Notes: generated by a model from the letters alone, not told the origin. 16,723 bases of DNA from Trichodesmium sp. MAG_R04 (GCA_023356515.1 JAKQYG010000031.1:1-16723); one strand, 5' to 3'; counted from the stretch's first letter, positions 6,417 to 13,961 are shown. Numbers and translations: made by a program.

Positions 6417-8189
6417 ATGACACAAATACAAATTCCTTTAGATTCTCAATCAAAACCCGAAAAATCACACCCGAAGGCGTGGAAATGGTATCATTATTTT
6501 GGCTATAACATAGACCATAAAGTAATAGGCATTCAATATCTTGTTACTGCTTTCTTCTTCTATCTGCTTGGTGGTATAATGGCAATGGGTCTAAGAGCAG
6601 AACTCTATACAGCAGACTCAGACTTTCTCGAACCAGATCTATATAATGCTTTCCTGACAAATCATGGCACGATTATGATTTTTCTATGGATCATTCCTGC
6701 TGCCATCGGTGGTCTCGGTAACTATCTTGTTCCCCTGATGGTAGGAGCAAGAGATATGGCATTTCCCAACTTAAACGCGATCGCCTTCTGGCTAAACCCG
6801 CCTGCTGGAGCATTATTAATTGCTAGTTTAGCTTTTGGAGGAGCACAAAGTGGTTGGACAGCATATCCACCCCTTAGTATTATTACCAATAACGTGGGAC
6901 AATCCTTATGGATTATCTGCATCGTGTTAGTGGGGACTTCCTCTATTCTGGGTGCCCTGAATTTTATTGCCACTATCCTCAAAATGAAAGTTCCTAGTAT
7001 GAAATGGGAGGAGCTTCCCCTATTCTGCTGGGCAATTCTTGCTACCTCTGTTTTAGCTTTATGCTCTACTCCTGTTTTAGCAGCAGGGTTGATCATGTTA
7101 TTATTTGATATCAACTTTGGCACTGGCTTCTTTAGACCAGAGATGGGGGGTGATGTAGTCGTTTATCAGCACTTATTTTGGTTTTATTCTCACCCAGCAG
7201 TATATCTGATGATTCTGCCAATTTTTGGTATTATCTCAGAAATTATTCCTATCCATGCCCGCAAACCAATATTTGGTTATAAGGCGATCGCCTATTCTAG
7301 TCTAGCTATTTGCTTAGTAGGTTTATTCGTCTGGGTACACCATATGTTCACCAGTGGAACTCCACCTTGGATGCGGATGTTCTTCACCATATCTACTCTA
7401 ATAGTTGCAGTTCCCACAGGAGTCAAAATCTTTAGTTGGATAGCCACTATCTGGGGCGGAAAAATTCGCTACACCAGTGGAATGCTTTTTGCCATTGGTC
7501 TATTAATAATGTTTGTTATAGGTGGACTAAGTGGGGTAACTCTGGGAGCAGTTCCCTTTGATGTTCACGTACATGATAGTTACTATGTAGTAGCTCACTT
7601 TCATTACGTTCTATTTGGTGGTTCAGTATTTGGCCTATATGCGGGTATCTATCACTGGTTCCCTAAAATCACAGGTCGGATGTACAACGAAACTTGGGGT
7701 CGAATACATTTTGTTCTCACTTTCATTGGTACTAACCTGACCTTCTTACCTATGCATCAATTGGGTTTACAGGGAATGCCTCGTCGAATTGCTATGTATG
7801 ACCCTCGCTTTGAATCTCTCAACCATATCTGTACTTATGGGTCAATTCTTCTTGGCTTATCTGTAATTCCATTCTTGATTAATATGATTTGGAGTTGGAT
7901 ATCTGGACCAGAAGCTGGCGATAATCCTTGGAATGGTTTATCTTTGGAGTGGACTACTAGCTCACCTCCTATAATCGAAAACTGGGAAGTATTGCCAGTG
8001 GTTACTTATGGTCCTTATGATTTTGGTTCTAAGAAAACTCTTGGTATTCGAGAGCGGTTCAACCTGATTTCTAAACCAACTTCGAGAGCTAAGGAAACAG
8101 GCATCCCTATATCTGAAGCTGATTCTTCATCCTTATATAGTGGTTCTGAGTCTGTTGATGATTCTCAGGATCCTACTGGTGAAAATTAG
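6417..8189 (+). CDS. ctaD: Cytochrome c oxidase subunit I (A2-type heme-copper oxidase)
   Basis: The catalytic subunit reduces O2 to water and pumps protons. All metal ligands are visible in the 590-aa protein: H83 and H396 for heme a, H394 for heme a3, and H259, H308 and H309 for CuB. Y263 is the tyrosine that cross-links to H259. D113 (D-channel entry) and K337 (PTGVKIFSW, K-channel) are conserved. The motif FWFYSHPAVY has Ala where A1 oxidases have the gating Glu; the YSHP signature defines the A2 class and is normal in cyanobacteria. The C-terminus extends beyond the core as a Ser/Asp-rich tail (about 548-590), probably cytoplasmic and poorly conserved. It begins 88 bp after ctaC. HIP1 sites lie at 6777 and 7284. 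No Shine-Dalgarno is seen before the ATG. Confidence 0.97.
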   Translation: MTQIQIPLDSQSKPEKSHPKAWKWYHYFGYNIDHKVIGIQYLVTAFFFYLLGGIMAMGLRAELYTADSDFLEPDLYNAFLTNHGTIMIFLWIIPAAIGGLGNYLVPLMVGARDMAFPNLNAIAFWLNPPAGALLIASLAFGGAQSGWTAYPPLSIITNNVGQSLWIICIVLVGTSSILGALNFIATILKMKVPSMKWEELPLFCWAILATSVLALCSTPVLAAGLIMLLFDINFGTGFFRPEMGGDVVVYQHLFWFYSHPAVYLMILPIFGIISEIIPIHARKPIFGYKAIAYSSLAICLVGLFVWVHHMFTSGTPPWMRMFFTISTLIVAVPTGVKIFSWIATIWGGKIRYTSGMLFAIGLLIMFVIGGLSGVTLGAVPFDVHVHDSYYVVAHFHYVLFGGSVFGLYAGIYHWFPKITGRMYNETWGRIHFVLTFIGTNLTFLPMHQLGLQGMPRRIAMYDPRFESLNHICTYGSILLGLSVIPFLINMIWSWISGPEAGDNPWNGLSLEWTTSSPPIIENWEVLPVVTYGPYDFGSKKTLGIRERFNLISKPTSRAKETGIPISEADSSSLYSGSESVDDSQDPTGEN

Positions 8190-8201
8190 GTATTTTACTT
8201 A

Positions 8202-8309
8202 CAGAACTTACCCAGGCAAACTCAAAAAAACGGTTTTTCCTAGATGTCTATTGTTAAAAACAACCAATAATTTATCTTAGAAATTGGTTGCTTGCATGGG
8301 TAAGTCCTA
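8202..8309. mobile_element. CAGGACTTAC-family miniature element, copy C
   Basis: Ends CAGAACTTAC (8202-8211) and GTAAGTCCTA (8300-8309), 108 bp in all, flanked by ACTTA (8197-8201) and ACTCA (8310-8314), a 4/5 match to a 5-bp target duplication. The end sequences are the same as those of copy A. It begins 13 bp after the ctaD stop codon. Confidence 0.68.
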
Positions 8310-8336
8310 ACTCATTTACTAATTTTCTTAATTCCT

Positions 8337-8426
8337 CAGGACTTACGTATTGCAGCTAGATATAGTGTTTTTTTGATAAATCTTTCATATATTTACACTA
8401 TCATTAGTGCCTTTGGGTAAGTCCTG
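8337..8426. mobile_element. CAGGACTTAC-family miniature element, copy D
   Basis: A 90-bp element with perfect 10-bp ends CAGGACTTAC and GTAAGTCCTG. Internally it shares TGCAGCTA near the left end and ATTAGTGCC near the right end with copy F, which spans the same length, so D and F are the closest relatives. An inner stem TATAGTG/CACTAT could fold in RNA. Only 27 bp separate it from copy C. Confidence 0.75.
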
Positions 8427-8467
8427 TTTATATTAGATTAAGGCAACTAAACCCAAGCTAATATAAA

Positions 8468-8642
8468 TAGGATTTATGCAAAACCACTATATTTAAATAG
8501 GTGGTATAAAAGTAGGGTTGTCCCATCTACCTAATCCTTCATTTAGTAAAGGCTGTAACTTTAAAAAATACCCTCTCACTAGGGCAAATCTGGTATCACT
8601 TCCTATATATAGTAGGTAATTTTATCTTTTGGGTAAGTCCTG
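8468..8642. mobile_element. CAGGACTTAC-family miniature element, copy E (diverged)
   Basis: The right end GTAAGTCCTG (8633-8642) is intact. The left end reads TAGGATTTAT, which differs from CAGGACTTAC only by C-to-T changes. At 175 bp it is longer than its relatives. Flanks are ATAAA (8463-8467) and ACAAA (8643-8647), a 4/5 match. The left-end assignment is less certain than in the other copies. Confidence 0.5.
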
Positions 8643-8654
8643 ACAAATTGGCTA

Positions 8655-8727
8655 ATACCAATTCACTTTAAAAATGTCATAAACCTTATTTGTGGACTTT
8701 TGACTTTTGACTTCCGTGAAACGGTAT
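8655..8727. mobile_element. ATACCAATT-type inverted-repeat element
   Basis: The ends ATACCAATTCAC (8655-8666) and GTGAAACGGTAT (8716-8727) are inverted repeats matching at 10 of 12 positions. Inside is a doubled TGACTTTTGACTT phrase frequent in cyanobacterial spacers. The end sequence is shared with the element at 9519-9611. It is the last element before ctaE, 59 bp from that start codon. Confidence 0.5.
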
Positions 8728-8786
8728 AACTATTCAATTATCAAACCTCAGAAATTAATTTTGTTAATTTAGGTATAGAGAAGATT

Positions 8787-9422
8787 ATGCAAGGTTCAAC
8801 CATTGATACAACTAATAATTTAGTTGATACTTCAGTTCATTCAGCTTCAGTAGAAACAGGACATCACGAAGAACATCAGGATTTAAGAGTTTTTGGATTA
8901 TTAACATTTCTTGCTTCTGAGTCTTTAATGTTTGGAGGACTATTTGCTGCTTATTTAATTTATCGAGCAAATGCGGGAGTTTGGCCTCCTGAAGAAACAG
9001 AAGTAGAGTTATTATTACCAACAATTAATACTATTATTCTGGTTTCAAGTAGTTTTGTGATTCACAAGGGCGATACTGCGATTAAAAAGAATAATATCTC
9101 AGAAATGCGCTTATGGTATGTAGTTACAGCAATCATGGGTATCATTTTCTTGGGTGGTCAGGTTTATGAGTACATAACTTTAGGTTATGGTCTGACTACT
9201 AATGTATTTTCCAACTGTTTTTATGTGATGACTGGTTTCCATGGTCTCCACGTTTTTGTTGGTGTATTGCTAATTCTTGGTGTTTTGTGGCGTTCTCGTC
9301 GTGCTGGTCATTACAATGAAGAAAAGCATGTTGGTATTGAAATGGCAGAAATATATTGGCACTTTGTTGATATTATCTGGATTGTCTTGTTCACTTTACT
9401 ATATATTTTGAGCCTATTCTAA
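8787..9422 (+). CDS. ctaE: Cytochrome c oxidase subunit III
   Basis: Subunit III supports proton uptake and stability of subunit I. The 211-aa protein is the five-helix form usual in bacteria that lack the first two helices of the mitochondrial subunit. It has the conserved FLASESLMFGGLFAAYLIYR helix with E45, GFHGLHVFVG (about 150-159) and YWHFVDIIWIVLF (about 190-202). The N-terminal 30 residues are hydrophilic, with HHEEH. The ATG at 8787 is preceded by AGAGAAG at a usable distance. It is third in the ctaCDE order, but 597 bp of mobile-element debris separate it from ctaD. Co-transcription is therefore uncertain, and it may have its own promoter. Confidence 0.96.
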   Translation: MQGSTIDTTNNLVDTSVHSASVETGHHEEHQDLRVFGLLTFLASESLMFGGLFAAYLIYRANAGVWPPEETEVELLLPTINTIILVSSSFVIHKGDTAIKKNNISEMRLWYVVTAIMGIIFLGGQVYEYITLGYGLTTNVFSNCFYVMTGFHGLHVFVGVLLILGVLWRSRRAGHYNEEKHVGIEMAEIYWHFVDIIWIVLFTLLYILSLF

Positions 9423-9447
9423 TCCACAAAATTTTGTTTTGAAAAAT

Positions 9448-9463
9448 AAACCCGGTTTTTTTT
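9448..9463 (+). terminator. Possible weak terminator after ctaE
   Basis: AAACCCGGTTT is followed by eight T residues in total, 26 bp beyond the ctaE stop. The stem is at most five pairs with almost no loop, and an adjacent ACAAAATTTTGT palindrome (9426-9437) may contribute. The T-run is the only convincing part. Confidence 0.3.
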
Positions 9464-9518
9464 AGATTTTCTATTTCTCTATTATTTATTCCCTGACAAC
9501 CAAAATTTATTTTTTTTA

Positions 9519-9611
9519 ATACCAATTTCCTTAAGTATGGCTACACATCATATGTCAACATTTGATAAATATTAAGACAAGCAGTGTAGTCTAAGTTGAT
9601 GAAATTGGTAT
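9519..9611. mobile_element. ATACCAATTTC-ended hairpin element, 93 bp
   Basis: A perfect 11-bp inverted pair, ATACCAATTTC (9519-9529) and GAAATTGGTAT (9601-9611), with further partial complementarity inward (GGCTACAC against GTGTAGTC). This is a typical non-autonomous inverted-repeat element. A diverged relative lies at 8655-8727. No open frame. Confidence 0.62.
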
Positions 9612-9693
9612 AACTATAAAGACCCAGTGCGATTAGGATAGGGCAGAGAATAAGCAAAAGTAGTAGTTCTGGAACAATAGCCCTTCTTGGTAG

Positions 9694-9891
9694 TCATATC
9701 TGTACGACGATATCAAATTTGTGGTCTCTGGAGTTAATAGCGGCTGCAATATGGGTTCGGATATTTATCCTTCTGGGACTATTGCGGCTGCTCGAGAGGC
9801 AACAATACATCGGATTCCAGCGATCGCTTTTTCCCATTTTAAGAAAAATAACCGGGAACTTGATTGGGAAAGACCAATACAAAGGATTTAA
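9694..9891 (+). pseudogene. surE-like nucleotidase fragment
   Basis: The frame after the TAG at 9691-9693 encodes 65 residues resembling the central part of SurE-type 5'/3'-nucleotidases. It reads FVVSGVNSGCNMGSDIYPSG, then TIAAAREATIHRIPAIAFS and a tail with ELDWERPIQRI before a stop at 9889-9891. In SurE the SGxNxGxNxG loop supplies a metal-binding Asn and is followed by SGTVAAAREA and PAIAxS in this order. The N-terminal NDDG metal site and the C-terminal third are absent, and no start codon is present. A miniature element begins two bases after the stop, suggesting that insertion truncated the gene or followed its decay. A HIP1 octamer lies at 9820. Confidence 0.75.
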
Positions 9892-9893
9892 AT

Positions 9894-9984
9894 CACGACT
9901 TACACAGTGCAGCTATATGTAGCGCATAAATTCGTCTTTTTCAAGATATTACCACTACAATTAGTGCCGTTGCGTAAGTCCTGA
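9894..9984. mobile_element. CAGGACTTAC-family miniature element, copy F
   Basis: The ends CACGACTTAC and GTAAGTCCTGA enclose a body very similar to copy D (TGCAGCTA on the left, ATTAGTGCC on the right). TAAAT occurs on both sides (9889-9893 and 9985-9989), consistent with a 5-bp duplication if the right end is read one base longer. It abuts the surE-like fragment. Confidence 0.7.
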
Positions 9985-9993
9985 TAAATGTCA

Positions 9994-10049
9994 GCGGAAT
10001 GTTAGCAAACCGGGGAATTCACAGGGGTAGTTTTAATCCCACATTCCGC
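9994..10049. repeat. Inverted repeat GCGGAATGT / ACATTCCGC
   Basis: Perfect 9-bp arms (9994-10002 and 10041-10049) around 38 bp. The place between copy F and the DUF4359 gene is otherwise empty. It may be the relic of another element, or a structure at the 3' end of the convergent minus-strand transcript. Confidence 0.4.
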
Positions 10050-10091
10050 AGGTTAACGAGACAGCAAGATATAGGCCAGGCAATGTAGTGT

Positions 10092-10514
10092 CTAATTTTT
10101 ATTAATTTCCTCTGGTGGGAATGCCAGAAAATTTCCTACTGCACCAATAGTCTGATATCTATTACCACGAAACTCAGTTATATAAAAACTAAATAATATT
10201 AAATTTTTACGTCGGGTCCCATTATCCATTAATTCCTTAATAGTACTTCTTTGACTTTTAATTAACTTTTCACAATTCTTTATGAAATCTTCTGTAAAAT
10301 TACTTAAAAAGTCTGGTACTTTAGATTCTTTACAAAAAGATTGTCTAATCTCAGTTGCCAGTTTATTAGAAGCATAATTAACATATTCATCTCTAGGAGG
10401 ATTAGTAAATCCCATTACTGTAGCTCCTACTGTCAAAGCAATAGCTCCTGCTTTGCTCAAACCCCAAAACATAGGCGGTTTGCTATAGCCATTAGATTTT
10501 TTATCTCGTAACAT
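10092..10514 (-). CDS. DUF4359 family protein, membrane-anchored
   Basis: The sequence fits the cyanobacterial DUF4359 family, whose function is unknown. From the chosen start the protein has 140 residues: a basic N-terminus, one hydrophobic segment (about residues 18-36, SKAGAIALTVGATVMGF), then TNPPRDEYVNYASNKLATEIR, one cysteine on each side of the VPDFL segment, a GTRRKNLILFSFYITEF segment and the closing YQTIGAVGNFLAF. The TNPxxxxYxxYA opening, the central cysteines, the RxNxxxFSxYxT strand and the TxGAxGNF end are family traits. The soluble part is probably periplasmic. I prefer ATG 10514, which has AGGAG nine bases upstream; ATG 10541 in the same frame would add nine residues. It faces away from all neighbours. 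Confidence 0.82.
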   Translation of the reverse strand: MLRDKKSNGYSKPPMFWGLSKAGAIALTVGATVMGFTNPPRDEYVNYASNKLATEIRQSFCKESKVPDFLSNFTEDFIKNCEKLIKSQRSTIKELMDNGTRRKNLILFSFYITEFRGNRYQTIGAVGNFLAFPPEEINKN

Positions 10515-10635
10515 AATTAGAAACTCCTGATTATTTTGCATACTTTGACATCCTCATCCACCTGAGTGAGAGAGTATTTTTTTTAGTTACAGCCATTGCT
10601 AAATAAGGGATTAGGCGATGGGACAAGCATGCTTT

Positions 10636-10672
10636 TATAGCCGGATTTAGTATTATACAAAATCCGGTTATA
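10636..10672. repeat. 13-bp stem-loop in the 10542-10980 spacer
   Basis: TATAGCCGGATTT (10636-10648) and AAATCCGGTTATA (10660-10672) pair over 13 positions, one as G-T, around an 11-nt loop. There is no upstream plus-strand gene for it to terminate. It lies about 120 bp upstream of the DUF4359 start. The rest of the 439-bp spacer shows nothing I can name. Confidence 0.45.
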
Positions 10673-10980
10673 TAGTATATGTTTATCATTCTATATACTT
10701 CCCACAGAACCCTATTTCCCCAAAATAAGTAAGTTGGCATTAATATTTGTCACTATGTAACAAAATGTAAAGAACTATCAATTCAATTGTTTGGAGTAGC
10801 TTGGAGTTAGTATACAAATTTTAATATAGCCAAGTTTTTTTATGTCTACCTACTTATAAAGACTTTTTGAGCAAACCCTACTTAAGAATAAGCCAGTTTT
10901 GATTCTGGCATTTGAAGGTTTATATTAATTATGTTGGCATACAAAATAAAGCAACTGCAATTTGAGGTTCAGACTTTAAT

Positions 10981-11358
10981 ATGGATTACCTAAAAAATCG
11001 CGATTCATTGGATCGTTCTTTAGAAAAAGCTTTTACAAATCAACTTATAGATAGATATTTTGACCATACAGAAAGTTGGCTAAGGGCTATTCTACGAAAA
11101 TGCATTTTTTCTCTAGCTTATTTGCAGGGAGAAACTATTTTAGCCATAGAATGTCCAAATTTAGCTATTGCTAAAAGATTGAGTCGTAAAACTTATCCTT
11201 TTTTATGTTTTGCAGAGAATTTTTCTAACTCTGAGAGCGATCAGGTTTTGATTTGTTATTTGGATAGGAATGAAAATTGGCAGTGTTTTGATTCGACTCA
11301 AAAGTTGTGGATGCCCTTAGTAGATTTTGTTTCTTGTTCTGCTGAAACTGATGATTAA
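10981..11358 (+). CDS. Uncharacterised 125-aa protein
   Basis: A complete frame from ATG 10981, without a visible Shine-Dalgarno site. The protein is soluble and mixed alpha/beta: an N-terminal helical part (about 1-45, RSLEKAFTNQLIDRYF, then TESWLRAILRK), then strand-like segments TILAIECPNLAIAKRLSRKTYPFL and QVLICYLDRNENWQCF. It has several cysteines but no metal-binding spacing I recognise. I do not recognise the family. It precedes the SGNH-like gene on the same strand with a 216-bp gap, too long to assume an operon. Codon use looks like that of its neighbours, so it is probably a real lineage-restricted gene. Confidence 0.66.
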   Translation: MDYLKNRDSLDRSLEKAFTNQLIDRYFDHTESWLRAILRKCIFSLAYLQGETILAIECPNLAIAKRLSRKTYPFLCFAENFSNSESDQVLICYLDRNENWQCFDSTQKLWMPLVDFVSCSAETDD

Positions 11359-11577
11359 TTTAAGACTCAATTCAGAAATAGGAAATTTGATCTGGATATG
11401 GGTGCAGAACTAATCTAATAAGCATTTTAAATGAGTACTAGTAAGATAGATTTTAGATTTGAGAAGGTTTTTATCTCCAAACGAGGCATACAACAATAAG
11501 TCATTTAAATGCACAAAAGCTTATAATCCACTACACATAATTGTATACAATATATTGAGATTTAGAGGGAAGTTTTG

Positions 11578-13257
11578 GTGACTAAAATTCATTTATCTAA
11601 TGCTATTCTTGAACATAGTTGGCAACAGAATATAAAACATAAAATTAATAATAATAGATGTAATTCTAATTTAATTCAACGTTTTATAGTAACCATAACT
11701 TTTCTGAACCTAACTTTTGGATGTATACCAACTCAACAATTTAAAAGTAAAATATCTCCTAGCTTAGAGAAAAATCCTATCTCAATTAATAATTGTGATT
11801 TAACTTCACACACAAAAAATAACTCTCAAATTTCTCTGGTCTCTCAAAATTCTAATTCCACTCGAAAATGTGCTTCTGTTGACCCTTTTAGTCAAGCAGT
11901 TAGGTTTGCTATAAAAGCTGCAAACTTAGCTCAATCTGCAAAAACTAAACAAGAATGGGATAGAGTAGCACAAGAGTGGGTACAAGCAGTAGCTTGGATG
12001 CAAGCAGTACCGCCAGAAAATCCTAAACGTGCTTTTGCCGAGAAAAAAGTGGCTGAGTATATGAGAAACCTGGCTTACTCTCAACAAAAAGCTGCTTCTG
12101 CCCCCTCTCAGTTTAACCCTGTTTCTTTCAATAGTGATATTCTTGATATCCAGTTAAAACTTTATCTGTCTTATATTGCTACTGTTGGTGTGCCGGATAT
12201 TTTAATTGTTGGGAGTTCCCGTGCTTTATATGGGGTTGCACCCCAACAACTACAACAATATTTGATGGCTAAAGGTTATCCTAAGTTAAATATATTTAAT
12301 TTTGGTATTAATGGCGCTACTGCTCAAATAGTTGATTTTCAACTCCGACAACTTTTAAACTTTAATCAATTGCCAAAATTAATTATATGGGCAGATGGAG
12401 TACGAGCTTTTAATAGTGGGCGAGTAGATCGAACTTATAATTCAATTGCTGCTTCTGAGGGCAAAAGACTATTGCTTTCCGGAATTCGCCCCCAGTTACC
12501 TCAAGCTCAGTCTAATTTTACTTTTACCTGTTATCAATTTCCTCAGTCCCATAATATATTTTTACCGAGCTTCAATTTTCCCTGGGATACATCCGCGGGG
12601 GAAACAATAGCAGTTAATAATAGTGCTATTATACCAGTTAACTATACAAAATATTTCTATAAACCCATTATACTTCTCCAGAAAACCTTCTCAAACCTTT
12701 ATGCTCCCGTTCCCAAATCGGTATTTTTGGAGATGTCTATTAGGCAAACTTTCTTAAATTCAACTTCTTATACCCAATACTCTACTCAACTTGTACAAAC
12801 AGTAGCGATCGCTAGTAATGCTAATGCTATTAATGCTAATGGGTTCTTGGCAGTAAATAGGCGGTTTAATCCCTCCTATTATTATCAGCAAAAACCTTAT
12901 GTCTCAGGGCTTTACGATGGTGACTATTCTAGTTTTAATCTTGAAGGTATTCAGGCAAGAGCTTTAAATTCTGTTGTTAATTTTACTACATCTCGAAATA
13001 TTCCTTTAGTTTTTGTTAATTTACCTGTATCTGATAGTTATTTAGATTCTGTACGTTGGTCTGCTGAACAAGAATTTCACCCATGGATGCAACGTCGGGC
13101 GAGGCAAAATGGCTTTATATTCCTGAATTTTAATTTATATCAACCCCAACTAGCCAAAAATGAATACTTCTTTGACCCCAGTCATCTTAATCTTTATGGT
13201 GCTCGTGGTGTAGCTCTTTATCTTGCTGCTATTACTTCAATTCCTTGGCCTCGTTAA
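11578..13257 (+). CDS. Exported SGNH-like protein with cyanobacterial helical domain
   Basis: I start it at GTG 11578, which has AGAGGGA (11564-11570) seven bases upstream; TTG 11575 is only four bases away from that site. Residue numbers below count from the TTG. A long polar N-region precedes a hydrophobic stretch and LTFGC (46-50), an imperfect lipobox, so lipoprotein export is possible. Residues about 104-172 form a helical module frequent in cyanobacterial proteins (AKTKQEWDRVAQEW, AVAWMQAVP, VAEYMRNLAYSQ). The C-terminal part is SGNH/DUF1574-like: VGSSRALYGV with S214 as likely nucleophile, FNFGINGAT (block II-III region), and YFFDPSHLNLYG carrying the D534-x-x-H537 pair. Such folds often act as esterases or acetyl transferases on cell-surface glycans; substrate unknown. 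Confidence 0.83.
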   Translation: MTKIHLSNAILEHSWQQNIKHKINNNRCNSNLIQRFIVTITFLNLTFGCIPTQQFKSKISPSLEKNPISINNCDLTSHTKNNSQISLVSQNSNSTRKCASVDPFSQAVRFAIKAANLAQSAKTKQEWDRVAQEWVQAVAWMQAVPPENPKRAFAEKKVAEYMRNLAYSQQKAASAPSQFNPVSFNSDILDIQLKLYLSYIATVGVPDILIVGSSRALYGVAPQQLQQYLMAKGYPKLNIFNFGINGATAQIVDFQLRQLLNFNQLPKLIIWADGVRAFNSGRVDRTYNSIAASEGKRLLLSGIRPQLPQAQSNFTFTCYQFPQSHNIFLPSFNFPWDTSAGETIAVNNSAIIPVNYTKYFYKPIILLQKTFSNLYAPVPKSVFLEMSIRQTFLNSTSYTQYSTQLVQTVAIASNANAINANGFLAVNRRFNPSYYYQQKPYVSGLYDGDYSSFNLEGIQARALNSVVNFTTSRNIPLVFVNLPVSDSYLDSVRWSAEQEFHPWMQRRARQNGFIFLNFNLYQPQLAKNEYFFDPSHLNLYGARGVALYLAAITSIPWPR

Positions 13258-13425
13258 AGAAGTCATAAATTAAATTTTTATCCCAAATTTCGCACTTCAA
13301 TTTGTAACATGACAATTAGTATAAAATCTATAGCTTAGTTAAAGAAACTAGTTTGCTCAATAATTATAGTTTTTTCTGCCAGACTTTAATGCTGCTGTTA
13401 AGGAGGGAAAGCTATGTGAATAAGT

Positions 13426-13682
13426 AGGGCTTGCTGAAAAAGTATTTTAAGGGGTAGATGAGTAGGTAGGGACGTTGCATACAAAGTCTCTACAGAGGAA
13501 CAGGGAAAATATATATATATGAGGGTAGTCGGATATACTCGTCCCTTGATTTTTCTGCCATGGGAGTGCCTGAAATCCTAACTTTTTCGGCCTTTTACCA
13601 CCGAAAAGCTGGTACTTTTTGCTGACCAAATAAGACTAAAGCCCTTATATGTCAATGCTTTTATAATTAATTAGCAAGCCCT
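13426..13682 (-). mobile_element. Inverted-repeat element, copy 2 (complete)
   Basis: This 257-bp element has perfect 10-bp ends AGGGCTTGCT (13426-13435) and AGCAAGCCCT (13673-13682) and is flanked by AAGT on both sides (13422-13425 and 13683-13686 region). On the minus strand it aligns with 1186-1545, sharing several blocks of 15 bp or more in order, but lacks the nested segment found there. It encodes no protein; the short frame within it is not conserved between the two copies. The remaining spacer (13258-13425 and 13683-13961) shows no gene. Confidence 0.72.
13466..13493. repeat. GTAGGGACGTTGCAT palindrome inside copy 2
   Basis: A 28-bp imperfect palindrome of the type GTAGGGACGTTGCATGCAACGTCCCTAC. 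Relatives are the palindrome at 16445-16470 and the inverted pair at 1302-1312 and 1390-1400. It lies within the larger element and could be a secondary insertion. Confidence 0.5.
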
Positions 13683-13724
13683 AAGTAGGTGGAGTTGTCA
13701 CCGATTTTAAGCCTGGGTCGTAGA

Positions 13725-13815
13725 TATAGCACTCGAAGCAAAGGTTAGGACATTACTAAATGCTGAAATTCAGTCAGGGATTACTTCTGACTTCTTACTT
13801 ACCCGTAGTGCTATA
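13725..13815. repeat. TATAGCAC inverted repeat
   Basis: TATAGCAC (13725-13732) and GTGCTATA (13808-13815) are inverted, with CGAAG / CTTCG nearby on the inner and outer sides. It resembles the TATAGCA-ended elements at 3803 and 1271 but is poorly preserved, so it may be a degenerate relative. Confidence 0.35.
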
Positions 13816-13961
13816 CTTCGACTGCTATAAGTTGCAGACTGTGGTTAGTGGTATATGGGTAAAACACCGAAGCTATCTCCAGAGCTTATGCAATCACTTA
13901 TGGGTAACTTTGGATAATTTTAGTAGAACGGATACCTACTTTTTAACTGCTGTTGTTAGCC

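Noticed and set aside
6722..7123. Antisense 133-codon frame within ctaD
   Set aside because: It is a shadow of a well-supported oxidase subunit gene on the other strand.
7165..7210. Subunit I lacks the gating Glu of the usual GHPEVY motif (here YSHPAVY)
   Set aside because: This is the normal signature of A2-type heme-copper oxidases, including cyanobacterial ones; all metal ligands and the cross-linked Tyr are present, so it is not a defect.
9719..9922. Plus-strand 67-codon frame
   Set aside because: It is out of frame with the surE-like reading, which carries the recognisable motifs, and runs into the miniature element.
10531..10740. Minus-strand 69-codon frame upstream of the DUF4359 gene
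   Set aside because: It crosses the 13-bp stem-loop, overlaps the start of the DUF4359 gene and has no protein-like features.
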